This document shows positions 27,309 through 35,990 of a stretch of DNA of 64,000 nucleotides, in pieces (positions within the stretch are counted from its first letter, which is position 1; every line of letters begins with the position of its first letter). Both the position numbers and the translations under genes were made by a program. This DNA comes from DATFFO01 sp963772815 (lineage in GTDB: Bacteria; Actinomycetota; Acidimicrobiia; Spongiisociales; ZC4RG35). The stretch is taken from the NCBI GenBank assembly GCA_963772815.1, contig CAVYYV010000006.1, positions 620,001-684,000 on the forward strand, given 5' to 3'. A model generated the notes under the pieces. The model searched no databases, had not been told where the DNA came from, and was given only the letters and a program-made list of their open reading frames with translations.

Positions 27309-29261
27309 ATGCATTTCGCCTCCACCGCCGAAGAGGTCGCCGCCGTCACCGACGACGCGCTGACCCGGGCCGACACACTCATCGACCAGCTCGTCAGCGC
27401 TAGCAGCCGGACATGGGACACGACGATGCGTCCCCTCGACGACCTCGGCGACCTCCTCGGTCGAGCCTTCGGCGAAGCCGCCTTCATGGGTTACGTGCAC
27501 AGCCACGAGGCGGTTCGGGCCGCCGGCCGACAGGCCGAAGCGCGCCTGCAGCAGTGGGCGGTGGAGCTGGTGTTCCGGGACGATGTCTATCAGGCAGTCA
27601 GCGCCTACGCCGCCGCTGACGAAGCTTCGGCGCTGGAGGGCGAGAGAGCCAGGTACTTGGACTTCACCCGCCGGGATCTGCGCAGGGCCGGCCACGACCT
27701 CGATCCCGAGACCCGAGCCGAGGTCAAACGGCTCACTCAGAGGCTGGTGGAGCTCGGTGTGGCGTTCGAGACCAACATCGCCGAACACGAGGACAGCCTG
27801 ACCGCGACCCGCCAGGACCTGGCCGGGTTGCCCGACTCGTACGTCGAGGGGCTGACGCCGGGCGACCAGGAGGGCACCTTCAAGGTCACGATGGCCTATC
27901 CCGACGTCATCCCTTTCATGGACCAAGCCGAACGCCGGGATCTGCGCGAGCAGCTCTCGTTCAAGTTCAACAACCGAGCCGTGCCCGCGAACCGGGGAAT
28001 CCTGGCCGAGGCAGTCGACCTACGAGCGCGCATCGCCGCCCTGTTCGGCCAAAGCTCATGGGCCCATCACCAACTCGAAGAGCAGATGGCCGGCCGACCC
28101 GAGGCGGTCGAAGAGTTCTACGAAAAGCTCGTTCCACCTCTCACCGCCGCCGCCCGAGACGAGATTGCCATTTTGCGAGAGATGCTCGCCGCCGACACAG
28201 GCGATCCCGACTCCGTCCTCCAGCCTTGGGACTGGCGCTTCTATCACAACCAACTCAGGCGCCGGCGTTATGGCATCGACCCCAACCAGGTGGCCGAGTA
28301 CCTGCCGCTGGAGTCGGTCCTTGCCGGCCTGTTCGACATCACCGGCAACGTCTTCGGATTGGTGTACGAGCCGGCCGAGGTGGAGTCGTGGCACCCCGAC
28401 GTTCGCTCCTTCCACGTCCGCGATCGCGCCGATGGCCACTTCATCGCTACTTTTCACATGGACCTCTTTCCTCGCGAAGGCAAGTTCAGCCACGCCGCCG
28501 CGTTCCCCCTCGTACCGGGGCGACGCAACCCGGACGGGTCCTACCAGCATCCGGTGTCGGCCATCGTCGCCAACTTCACCAAGCCATCGGGGAACCGACC
28601 CTCACTCCTGAAGCACGGCGAAGTCGAGACCCTGTTTCACGAGTTCGGGCACATCCTCCACCAGGTCCTGACCACCGCAGAGCTGGTTCGCTTCTCGGGG
28701 GCGTCGACGGAACGTGACTTCGTGGAGGCACCCTCCCAGATCATGGAGCATTGGACCTGGCGCCCCGACGTCCTTTCCACCTTCGCCCGCCACTACGAGA
28801 GCGGGAAGCCCTTCCCGGCCGACCTGTTGGCAGAGATGGTGGCGGCACGGAATCTCGATATCGCGCTTACGACCCTGCGCCAGGTGCAATTCGGAAAGCT
28901 CGACATGGCTCTGCACGGCCCGGGCGCCGCCGAAGTGGATCTGGACGAGATACACCGCGCCACCACCGCGATCTCTCTTCTCCCCTTCCATGAAGGCACG
29001 TTCGCCCCGGCCAGCTTCGGGCATCTGCTGAGCGGATACGACGCCGGCTATTACGGGTATCTGTGGTCGGAGGTATACGGAGACGACATGTTCAGCCGAT
29101 TCGAGCTGGAGGGTGTGACAGACCCGACCGTGGGAGCCGAGTATCGGGCCAAGATCCTCGAGGCAGGCGGAACCCACGATGGGATGGATCTGCTGCGTGA
29201 CTTCCTCGGGCGCGAGCCAGCGAACGAGGCCTTTCTGCGCAAGCTGGGCCTGACCGACTGA
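27309..29261 (+). CDS. M3 family oligoendopeptidase
   Basis: Zinc metallopeptidase of the thimet/oligopeptidase F group, 650 residues, cytoplasmic (no signal peptide). The active site is FHEFGHILHQ near residue 444 with the third ligand glutamate in EAPSQIMEHW about 26 residues later. FHMDLFPREGKFSHAAAFPL and the late HEGTFAPASFGHLLSGYDAGYYGYLW substrate region are typical for the family. Start ATG 27309 (MHFASTAEEV); the upstream extension to 27237 overlaps the divergent selenoprotein and is rejected. Probably degrades short peptides. Confidence 0.93.
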   Translation: MHFASTAEEVAAVTDDALTRADTLIDQLVSASSRTWDTTMRPLDDLGDLLGRAFGEAAFMGYVHSHEAVRAAGRQAEARLQQWAVELVFRDDVYQAVSAYAAADEASALEGERARYLDFTRRDLRRAGHDLDPETRAEVKRLTQRLVELGVAFETNIAEHEDSLTATRQDLAGLPDSYVEGLTPGDQEGTFKVTMAYPDVIPFMDQAERRDLREQLSFKFNNRAVPANRGILAEAVDLRARIAALFGQSSWAHHQLEEQMAGRPEAVEEFYEKLVPPLTAAARDEIAILREMLAADTGDPDSVLQPWDWRFYHNQLRRRRYGIDPNQVAEYLPLESVLAGLFDITGNVFGLVYEPAEVESWHPDVRSFHVRDRADGHFIATFHMDLFPREGKFSHAAAFPLVPGRRNPDGSYQHPVSAIVANFTKPSGNRPSLLKHGEVETLFHEFGHILHQVLTTAELVRFSGASTERDFVEAPSQIMEHWTWRPDVLSTFARHYESGKPFPADLLAEMVAARNLDIALTTLRQVQFGKLDMALHGPGAAEVDLDEIHRATTAISLLPFHEGTFAPASFGHLLSGYDAGYYGYLWSEVYGDDMFSRFELEGVTDPTVGAEYRAKILEAGGTHDGMDLLRDFLGREPANEAFLRKLGLTD

Positions 29262-29534
29262 GGGGGGCTCGGGAACCGATCGGCTCCCTCCCCCGTATGG
29301 AAAAGGGTGAGCCACCCCTGACAGGAGGGAACCATCCAGCTCGATTCGACGTCCTATTTGAACGGTGCCTCTTTAGGGAGGCTTTACCCCCCTGAAGGCA
29401 GGTTGGGTACCACCAGATCGATCGGCCGATGGTTGAGATGGCCATGGACTGGAGGTTCCCGGTCATAAGACCTTCCGGGAATTACCAGAGACCCCGGGGC
29501 GTTTGGAAATATGGTCCGGGAGAAAGGAGGGCCC

Positions 29535-29729
29535 GTGAGTGAAACCCTGAAAGGCAAGGCCATAAAGGGCATCACACGTGCGTCCCGCCGGTACGGAGAG
29601 GGACGGGTTTGTGCTGATCCGACTTGCGACACCAAACTCAGCATGTACAACAAGCGCGACTATTGTCACGTGCACGCACCTGTGAAATTCCCTAGGGTGC
29701 GGGGTAGGATCGTCCCCGAGGGGACGTGA
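29535..29729 (+). CDS. Small zinc-binding protein, unknown function
   Basis: A 64-residue basic protein. GTG 29535 follows AGAAAGGAGGGCCC, one of the best ribosome sites in the window, so I use it rather than the frame's earlier ATG at 29511. Residues CADPTCDTKLSMYNKRDYCHVH give a C-x4-C-x12-C-x2-H set, a likely treble-clef or zinc-ribbon knuckle. The KLSMYNKRDYC element recalls the LSRYNPGxxC knuckle common in small actinobacterial DNA-binding proteins. No partner genes. A strong terminator follows. Confidence 0.7.
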   Translation: MSETLKGKAIKGITRASRRYGEGRVCADPTCDTKLSMYNKRDYCHVHAPVKFPRVRGRIVPEGT

Positions 29730-29807
29730 CAATTTAGAATCCACCAGGTTTGGGTGCCGCGGTTTCAGGTTCTCTCCCCCTCCCCCGACATCGCGGCGCC
29801 CATTGAG

Positions 29808-29836
29808 GAGGCCCCGGTCCCCCCGGCCGGGGCCTC
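29808..29836 (+). terminator. Intrinsic terminator before the copper operon
   Basis: Ten-base perfect arms (GAGGCCCCGG and complement) with a 9-base loop, followed by CGTTTGT. It isolates the zinc-protein gene from csoR. Confidence 0.75.
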
Positions 29837-29902
29837 CGTTTGTCTCGGCGTTCTGCACCGACTCCCACCACCAGTCCCTAACCCATCTGACCAAAGCCCC
29901 TT

Positions 29903-29931
29903 TACCCCTCCCCCTGGGGGGTAGGTAAGAT
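29903..29931 (+). promoter_or_regulatory. csoR operator and -10 element of a leaderless promoter
   Basis: TACCCC (29903-29908) and GGGGTA (29918-29923) form an inverted repeat with a C/G-rich centre, the known style of CsoR operator. TAAGAT at 29926-29931 is a good -10 box ending six bases before the csoR GTG at 29938, so transcription should start at or beside the start codon. Binding of apo-CsoR would block the promoter, giving copper-inducible autoregulation. Confidence 0.72.
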
Positions 29932-29937
29932 GGGAAC

Positions 29938-30240
29938 GTGAAACCAGAGCACAAGAGGTCGGCTGTCAATCGGCTCAAGACGGTGCGGGGCCATCTCGAC
30001 GCCGTTCTGGGCATGGTCGAACAGGAGCGTTACTGCCCAGACATCATGAAACAGGTGTCGGCCCTGCAGTCCTCGCTGGAGCGGGTCAACCGCATCCTGT
30101 TGCAGAACCATCTGGAGACCTGTGTCACCGAGGCCGTCGCCGAGGGCCGCACCGCCGCGATCGTCGACGAGCTGATGGAGACCATGAAGTACACCGCTGC
30201 CGTAACCGGGCCTTCCCCGGCCCCATTGGAGGAGACATGA
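29938..30240 (+). CDS. csoR: CsoR-family copper-sensing repressor
   Basis: A 100-residue all-helical repressor that releases DNA on binding Cu(I). The three copper ligands have the exact family spacing: Cys33 (RYCPDI), His58 and Cys62 (NHLETC). Starts at GTG 29938 on a probably leaderless mRNA directly under a GC-rich operator. The stop overlaps the copZ start as ATGA. It should control copZ and copA as one operon, together with itself. Confidence 0.93.
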   Translation: MKPEHKRSAVNRLKTVRGHLDAVLGMVEQERYCPDIMKQVSALQSSLERVNRILLQNHLETCVTEAVAEGRTAAIVDELMETMKYTAAVTGPSPAPLEET

Positions 30241-30455
30241 GCATTGCCGCCACACTGAACGTTCCCGAGATCTCCTGTGACCATTGCAAACACAGCATCG
30301 AGGGCGCCGTCGGGGCCCTCGATGGGGTGGAATCGGTCAACGTGGAGATCGAGCCCAAGACCGTCCACCTGACCTATGACGAGTCGATCCTGGGCCTCGA
30401 CCGGGTCAAGTCGGCCATCGAGGCGGTCGGATACGAGGTTCCCGATCAGTCCTGA
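30237..30455 (+). CDS. copZ: Copper chaperone CopZ-like, heavy-metal-associated domain
   Basis: A 72-residue ferredoxin-like HMA domain that carries Cu(I) in the cytoplasm. The metal site is CDHCKHSIEGAV with Cys14 and Cys17; the usual MxCxxC is ISCDHC here. Overlaps csoR by 4 bases. Its stop (TGA followed by C) lies where the next gene, copA, is already open in the +1 frame, and copA has no close start of its own, which raises the possibility of a fused or frameshifted product. Confidence 0.9.
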   Translation: MSIAATLNVPEISCDHCKHSIEGAVGALDGVESVNVEIEPKTVHLTYDESILGLDRVKSAIEAVGYEVPDQS

Positions 30456-32629
30456 CGCTGCCACCGAGGCGCCGCGCCACGACACCACCCTCACCTTCGA
30501 CGTCGAGGGCATGACTTGCGCGTCTTGTGCAAGTCGCATCGAACGCGCCCTTGACCGTCAGGAAGGTGTCGAGGCCGCCGCCGTCAACCTGGCCGGCCGC
30601 TCCGCCACAGTTCGGGTGGGGGACGTGGTCGATCCCGACGCCCTCGCCGAGGCGGTGCGCAAGATCGGCTACGAACTGACCGTCCGGACGGAGGATCAGG
30701 AGCGACGCAACCTGACCGACTCCTACGAAACCGAAGCCCGCACCCAGTGGAGGCGGTTCTGGGTTGCCGCCGCCCTGACGCTTCCTCTTGTGGGCCTGGC
30801 GATGCTGGGACCCGACAGCGCTCTGGGCGCACCTGACCGAATGGGCCCTGGCCACGCCGATCGTGTTCTGGGCCGGTGCCCAGTTCCATACCAAGGCCTG
30901 GAAGCAACTTCTGGCCCGCACGGCCACCATGGACACCCTGATCTCGATGGGCTCCCTGGTCGCCTACGCCTACTCGATATGGGCCACCGTGACCGGTGCT
31001 GCGGTCTTCTTTGAGACGTCGGGGATGATCATCACTCTCATCACCCTGGGTCGGGCTCTCGAGGCGCGCTCCAAGGGACGGGCCTCTGTCGCCATTCAGA
31101 AGCTGGCCGAGCTCGGCGCCCGCCACGCCACCCTCCTCACCGACGCCGGAGAGCAAGAGGTCGAGGTCGCATCTCTGGTCCCCGGTGACATCCTGATGGT
31201 GCGCCCGGGTGAGAAGATCCCCACCGACGGCGTCATCACTCAGGGCCACAGCTCGATAGATGAGTCGATGCTGACCGGCGAGTCGATACCGGTCGACCGT
31301 GGTGAGGGCGATGAGGTCATTGGAGGGACGGTCAACCAGCAGGGCCGCCTCGTCATGCGCGCCACCCGTGTCGGCGCCGACACCGCCCTGGCCCAGATCG
31401 TTCGTCTCGTGGAAGACGCCCAGGCCACCAAGGCACCGGTCCAGAGGCTGGCGGATCGCATCTCCGCGGTATTCGTACCCACCGTCATGGGCATCGCAGT
31501 AGTGACCACGCTGGTGTGGCTGGTGCTGGGCCATTCCCCGTCCGACGCGGTGCGTGCCGCCGTGGCCGTGCTCATCATCGCCTGCCCGTGTGCTCTCGGC
31601 CTGGCCACGCCGACCGCCATCATGGTCGGGAGTGGTCGCGGGGCCGAGTTGGGGGTGCTGTTCAAGGACGCCGGCGTCTTCGAGCGGGCGCATCAGGTCG
31701 ACATGGTCCTCTTCGACAAGACCGGCACCCTCACCACCGGTGTCATGAAGCTGACCGATGTGGCCACCGATCTCGACAAGAGCCGCTTCCTCTATCTGGT
31801 GGGATCCGTTGAAGCGGCGTCGGGCCATCCGATCGGCCGCGCCGTCGCCAACGGGGCCGAGGCCGAAGGTGTGACACTGACTCGATCGGTCGAGGTGGAG
31901 TCGATGGCGGGGATGGGTGTTGTCGGAATCGTCGAGGATGTCGAGGTAGTGGTCGGCAAGGCCAAGCTGGCCGCTGATCGTGGTCTCAGCGTCGCCGATC
32001 GGTGGATGGATCGTCTCGCTGCACTGGAGGCGTCGGGAAAGACCGCCTTCGTGGCTGGTTGGGACGGCGAAGCCAAAGGCGTGGTGGCCGTGGCCGACAC
32101 GCTCCGCCCCGAGGCGGCAGTCACCGTCCGCCGCTTGACGGAGCGCGGAGTCCGCACCGGCATGATCACCGGCGACAACCATCGCACCGCTCAGGCGATC
32201 GCCGATCAGCTTGGCCTGAGTTCGGTCCTGGCCGAGGTTCTCCCCGGCGACAAGTCAGAAGAGGTGCAGAGGCTCCAGAGTCACGGCGCCACGGTCGCCT
32301 TCGTCGGTGACGGCGTAAACGATGCCCCGGCGCTCACGGCCGCCGACCTGGGAATAGCGGTCGGCTCGGGGTCTGATGTCGCCATCGAGGCAGGGGGTGT
32401 GGTGCTGATGTCGTCTGACCCCAAGCTGGTGCCGGTGGCCCTCGACCTGGCCCGCCAAACGTTCAAGACGATCCGTCAGAACCTGTTCTGGGCCTTCGGC
32501 TACAACGTGGCTGCCATCCCTCTGGCCGCCACAGGCGTTCTCAATCCGATGATCGCCGCCGCCGCCATGGCCGTCTCCTCGGTGTCCGTCGTGACCAACA
32601 GCCTTCGCCTGCGCCGCTTCTCGCGCTGA
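30376..32629 (+). CDS. copA: Copper-translocating P1B-type ATPase, with one frameshift
   Basis: Cu(I) export pump. In frame 1 an HMA domain (FDVEGMTCASCASRIERAL) and first transmembrane helices run to about 30829; the rest is in the next frame from HLTEWALATPIVFW. A single extra base in GGGCGCAC explains the shift. The second part has GEKIPTDGVI, DESMLTGES, the membrane CPCALGLATP, DKTGTLTTG (phosphorylated Asp), SGHPIGRAV and VGDGVNDAPAL, so everything needed for function is present. No start codon is available near the copZ stop: the only in-frame ATG, at 30376, lies 80 bases inside copZ. Either an assembly indel or a real lesion. Confidence 0.85.
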
Positions 32630-32692
32630 GCGATCTCCGACGTCACCGGGTCGGTGAACCGCGGGCCCCGGCTGATTAGGGCTCAGAATGGC

Positions 32693-33244
32693 TCACGCCA
32701 CCATCGGCAGCCAGCGGGCGACGGCGCTGTGCAGCTCTCCGGGAGTGCCCGAGTTGTCGATCACGACCGTGGCGAGTGCGATCCACTCGGATCGGGTGGG
32801 CTGGTTCGCCATCCTCGCATCGATGGCCTCGTCCGCCCAGCCTCGCTCCTGCAGCCTCTCTCTTCTCACGTCGTCAGGCGCATCGACCACCAACGTAGGG
32901 AGGTCTCCGGCTAGAGGAATCGGGACCGAGAGCTCCAGAACTCCCCGGGTGGTGGCGACCATTCGGTGACGGAGCTCGTCGGAGATGAGCGGGTGGGTGA
33001 TTGCCTCCAATTCCTTGAGCTGGGGAGGATCGGCGAACACGATCGATCCCAGGATGTGGCGGTCGACGTGGTCATCGACGATCGCCTCCGGCCACCTGGC
33101 CGCTACAGCCATCCGAGCCGGGCCCGCCAGTACGTCATGGCCCACCAGGTCGGCGTCGATGGTGGCCAGGCCCGAGGCGGCCGCGAGCCGGGTCACCGTG
33201 CTCTTGCCCGAGCCGATACCTCCGGTCACAACCCACCAGGTCAT
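32693..33244 (-). CDS. coaE: Dephospho-CoA kinase
   Basis: Last step of coenzyme A synthesis, phosphorylating dephospho-CoA. The 183-residue protein begins MTWWVVTGGIGSGKSTVTRLAA with the P-loop at residues 8-15, followed by IDADLVGHDVLAG (substrate-binding aspartate) and ITHPLI, and ending with LERGW/NQPTRSEW-type lid elements and VIDNSGTPGELHSAV. Slightly short but complete. Start ATG 33244 is preferred over a TTG three codons upstream. Convergent with copA. Confidence 0.9.
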   Translation of the reverse strand: MTWWVVTGGIGSGKSTVTRLAAASGLATIDADLVGHDVLAGPARMAVAARWPEAIVDDHVDRHILGSIVFADPPQLKELEAITHPLISDELRHRMVATTRGVLELSVPIPLAGDLPTLVVDAPDDVRRERLQERGWADEAIDARMANQPTRSEWIALATVVIDNSGTPGELHSAVARWLPMVA

Positions 33245-33351
33245 GGGAGGCAACTCTAGGACTGCCCATCGGCGGGCGCAGCAGCCGAGAACGCGCGTCG
33301 CCGCAAAGAGCTCTTCGCAGTCCGGCTCGGTTGCACCACTAAGGTCGCTCC

Positions 33352-34188
33352 ATGCTGGTCGCTCTCCAGGATGAGACTCAGGCGTTGGAGACGCTCGGTC
33401 GCCTCACTCTTCAGGATTGGCTGATCGCCGGGGGCATCTTCATCGCCTCGATCATCCTGGCCCGGGTGGTGAGTCGCCTGCTGCGCAAAGCGCTCACGAT
33501 CACCCCCGCCTCCGAGAACGGCGCCCACCTGATCGCCCGATTCGTGGCCTACGTGATCGTGATCGTGGGAATCGTGTATGCGCTGAGGACCGTGAATATC
33601 CCCATCGGCCCGCTGCTGGGCGCGCTGGGAGTGGCCGGGCTAGCCCTGGCCTTCGCTCTCCAGGATCTGGCCGAGAACCTGATCGCCGGGATCACCATGC
33701 AAATCCGACAGCCCATGAGGCGCGGCGACGAGATCATGACCGGCGACCACGAGGGAACGGTCGTCGACATCACCTTGCGGACGGTGATCATCGATACCTT
33801 CGACGGTGAACGGGTGCACCTCCCCAACTCGATGGTGTGGAAGAACCCCATCCTCGAGGCCACCCAGCGCAACACCCGCCGCACCACGCTGATGGTGGGG
33901 GTGGCATACCACACCGACCTGGATCGAGCCAAGGAGGTCCTCGAGACGGCGGCCAAGGAGACAGAGGGAGTACTGGACCACCCGGTTCCGGTCGCCCTCG
34001 TGACCGAGTTCGGGGACTCATCAATCAACTTCGCCGTCCGGTACTGGCATCGTCCCCGCATGGCCAACCTATGGCTGGTTCGGGATCGGGTGGCACGGAA
34101 CATCAAGGCCTCTCTCGACCAGGCCGAGATCGAAATCCCCTTCCCCCAACGCGTGGTGCACCTGCCCCCCAAGGAGCAGGAGAATTGA
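33352..34188 (+). CDS. MscS-family mechanosensitive channel
   Basis: A 278-residue membrane channel that opens under turgor. Three transmembrane helices are seen at about 22-40, 63-80 and 88-110; the pore-lining third helix is PLLGALGVAGLALAFALQDLAENLIAGITM with the expected Gly/Ala pattern. The beta domain follows: MRRGDEIMTGDHEGTVVDITLRTVIIDTFDGERVHLPNSMVWKNPI. Single gene, ATG 33352 with no convincing ribosome site, so probably leaderless. Confidence 0.92.
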   Translation: MLVALQDETQALETLGRLTLQDWLIAGGIFIASIILARVVSRLLRKALTITPASENGAHLIARFVAYVIVIVGIVYALRTVNIPIGPLLGALGVAGLALAFALQDLAENLIAGITMQIRQPMRRGDEIMTGDHEGTVVDITLRTVIIDTFDGERVHLPNSMVWKNPILEATQRNTRRTTLMVGVAYHTDLDRAKEVLETAAKETEGVLDHPVPVALVTEFGDSSINFAVRYWHRPRMANLWLVRDRVARNIKASLDQAEIEIPFPQRVVHLPPKEQEN

Positions 34189-34229
34189 CCCGCTTGGATA
34201 GATGAGCACCGGGTGTAGGTTGATAGAAG

Positions 34230-35057
34230 ATGCCGATATTGGAATGGCTGAAGCGACCAACACTGCGTGAGCCCGTCGCGCTTCTCGCCTTCAGCGGCTG
34301 GGGCGACGCCGGCGAGTCGTCGACCGATGCCGCCCGCTTTCTGGTGGCCTCCTACGACGCCGAGACCATCGGGCGCTTCGACAGCGACTCTTTCTTCGAC
34401 TTCCAGGTCAACCGGCCTGTGGTCTCCCTCGACGAGTCGGGGGTTCGTTCCATCACCTGGCCCACGACCGAGATCCTGGTGGTGCGACTCGAGGACCGCG
34501 ACATCGTGGTCGTGCTGGGCGAGGAGCCCAACTACAACTGGAAGGGCTTCGTTGCCGAACTCGGCGATGCCCTGGTCGGCCTGGGAGTGAAGACGGCGGT
34601 CACGCTGGGAGCGTTCGCCGGTCAGGTCGCCCACACGGTGCCCGTTCCTGTCGTCGGGTCAGCCTCTTCGTCGGGAACCATCACGGCCCATGGACTCCTC
34701 CCAAGCCGGTACGTTGGCCCGACCGGAATCGTGGGGGTGCTCAACCAGACCCTCACCTCCCGTCAGATTCAGGTGATCAGCCTGTGGGCGGCGGTGCCCC
34801 ACTACCTGTCCAACCAGGCATACCCGCCTGGAGTGGAGGCGTTGTTGCGCAAGGCCGCCGAAATCGTCGGTTTCACGCTCGAGATGGACGACCTGACCGA
34901 GCGATCGGACGAGTTCCGCTCCAACGTCGACGCCGCCGTGTATGAGTCAGACGAGCTGGCCGACTATGTGCACCAGCTGGAGACCGAAGGCATGGAAGAC
35001 GAAGACGACGGCGACGAGCTGGTCGAAGAGATCGAACGCTACTTCCGCGGTACCTGA
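34230..35057 (+). CDS. PAC2 family protein
   Basis: A 275-residue protein of the PAC2 (proteasome-assembly-chaperone 2-like) family, common in actinobacteria. Marks: LLAFSGWGDAGESSTDAARFL, FDSDSFFDFQVNRPVV, GEEPNYNWKGFVAEL and GALLG/AFAGQVAHTVPVPVVGSAS. The very acidic C-terminus (EDEDDGDELVEEIERYF) is usual. Function in bacteria is unproven. The 3' end overlaps the convergent enoyl-CoA hydratase gene by 19 bases. Confidence 0.9.
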   Translation: MPILEWLKRPTLREPVALLAFSGWGDAGESSTDAARFLVASYDAETIGRFDSDSFFDFQVNRPVVSLDESGVRSITWPTTEILVVRLEDRDIVVVLGEEPNYNWKGFVAELGDALVGLGVKTAVTLGAFAGQVAHTVPVPVVGSASSSGTITAHGLLPSRYVGPTGIVGVLNQTLTSRQIQVISLWAAVPHYLSNQAYPPGVEALLRKAAEIVGFTLEMDDLTERSDEFRSNVDAAVYESDELADYVHQLETEGMEDEDDGDELVEEIERYFRGT

Positions 35058-35788
35058 GACGTCCCGGATCGACCCTCCCCCGCCGCGAAGCGAGCCGCTC
35101 CCTGTCTGGCAGTCTCGAGTACTTGGCGCCCCAGCTCGGCTTCGCGTTCCAACCCGCGTTCGAGTTCCAGCCCTATGCCCTGGTAGAGCGCCCGACGGTC
35201 CGAACGCATCGTGTCCTGGGGGTAGGCGGCGATCAGGTGTGCCAGCTCCGTGGCCGTCTCCACCGCTTGACCGGCGGGAGCGACCCGGTCCACGAGCCCG
35301 ATGGCAAGTGCCTCGTCGGCGGCGACAGGACGCCCGGTGAGGATCATGTCCAGGGCTCTCCCCTGACCGATGATCCGGGCCAGGCGCTGGGTGCCCCCGT
35401 CGACGAGGGGGACCCCGAATCGGCGTTCGAAGCAACCGAACACGGCGCGATCGCCGGCCACCCGCAGATCGGCCCACAGTGCCAGCTCGAGCCCGCCGGC
35501 CACCGCGTATCCCTCCACGGCGGCGATCACCGGCTTGTCGAGCGTGGTTCGGGTAGGGCCGAGCCATCCGTCGTCGCCTTCGGACAGTTCAAAGGAGACC
35601 AGATCGGCGCCGGCACAGAAGGTCCCACCGGCGCCGGTGAGGACGGCAACACGCTCCTCGCCCTGCTCGAACTGGGAGAAGACGGCCCGGAGCTCGTCGG
35701 CCGTGGCCTGATCGATGGCATTGCGCCGAGCCGGCCTATCGATCGTGACCACCAGAACCTTCTCGTCGGTGCGACTGCGGACCGTCAT
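35039..35788 (-). CDS. Enoyl-CoA hydratase/isomerase family protein
   Basis: A 249-residue crotonase-fold enzyme. TIDRPARRNAID opens the fold; GAGGTFCAGADLVSF is the first oxyanion loop and AAVEGYAVAGGLELALWADLRVA the second. RRFGVPLVDGGTQRLARIIG includes the usual catalytic-glutamate region but with FGVPLVDGG instead of the common E-x-GLxPGxGG form, so it is probably a hydratase-like member with altered chemistry. Not in an operon with beta-oxidation genes. Cytoplasmic. Confidence 0.88.
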   Translation of the reverse strand: MTVRSRTDEKVLVVTIDRPARRNAIDQATADELRAVFSQFEQGEERVAVLTGAGGTFCAGADLVSFELSEGDDGWLGPTRTTLDKPVIAAVEGYAVAGGLELALWADLRVAGDRAVFGCFERRFGVPLVDGGTQRLARIIGQGRALDMILTGRPVAADEALAIGLVDRVAPAGQAVETATELAHLIAAYPQDTMRSDRRALYQGIGLELERGLEREAELGRQVLETARQGAARFAAGEGRSGTSQVPRK

Positions 35789-35810
35789 CGATTCGATCCT
35801 ACAACTGAGA

Positions 35811-35834
35811 AGGCCGACCCGAGGGGGCCGGCCT
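35811..35834 (-). terminator. Hairpin after the small basic protein gene
   Basis: AGGCCG and CGGCCT arms with internal GGGG/CCC pairing, starting six bases beyond the stop at 35840 on the minus strand. Short but well placed. Confidence 0.5.
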
Positions 35835-35839
35835 GATGG

Positions 35840-35929
35840 TCACTTGCGCTTGTGCCGATTGGCCTTGATGCGCTTCCGGTACTTGTGCTTGGACATCTTC
35901 TTGCGACGTTTCTTGACCAACGAACCCAT
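35840..35929 (-). CDS. AURKAIP1/COX24-domain small basic protein
   Basis: A 29-residue gene too short for normal ORF lists. Translation gives MGSLVKKRRKKMSKHKYRK followed by RIKANRHKRK. KKRRKKMSKHKYRKR is the AURKAIP1/COX24 signature, known from mitochondrial small-subunit proteins and from tiny bacterial proteins of actinobacterial ribosomes (bS22-type). ATG 35929 is preceded by TGGAGTG. Fourteen of the 29 residues are Lys or Arg, as expected for rRNA binding. Followed by a hairpin. Confidence 0.85.
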   Translation of the reverse strand: MGSLVKKRRKKMSKHKYRKRIKANRHKRK

Positions 35930-35990
35930 AAAACACTCCAGAGATCAGGGGAACCTGTAACACATAGCTTCGTGGGCACAGCGAACAAGG

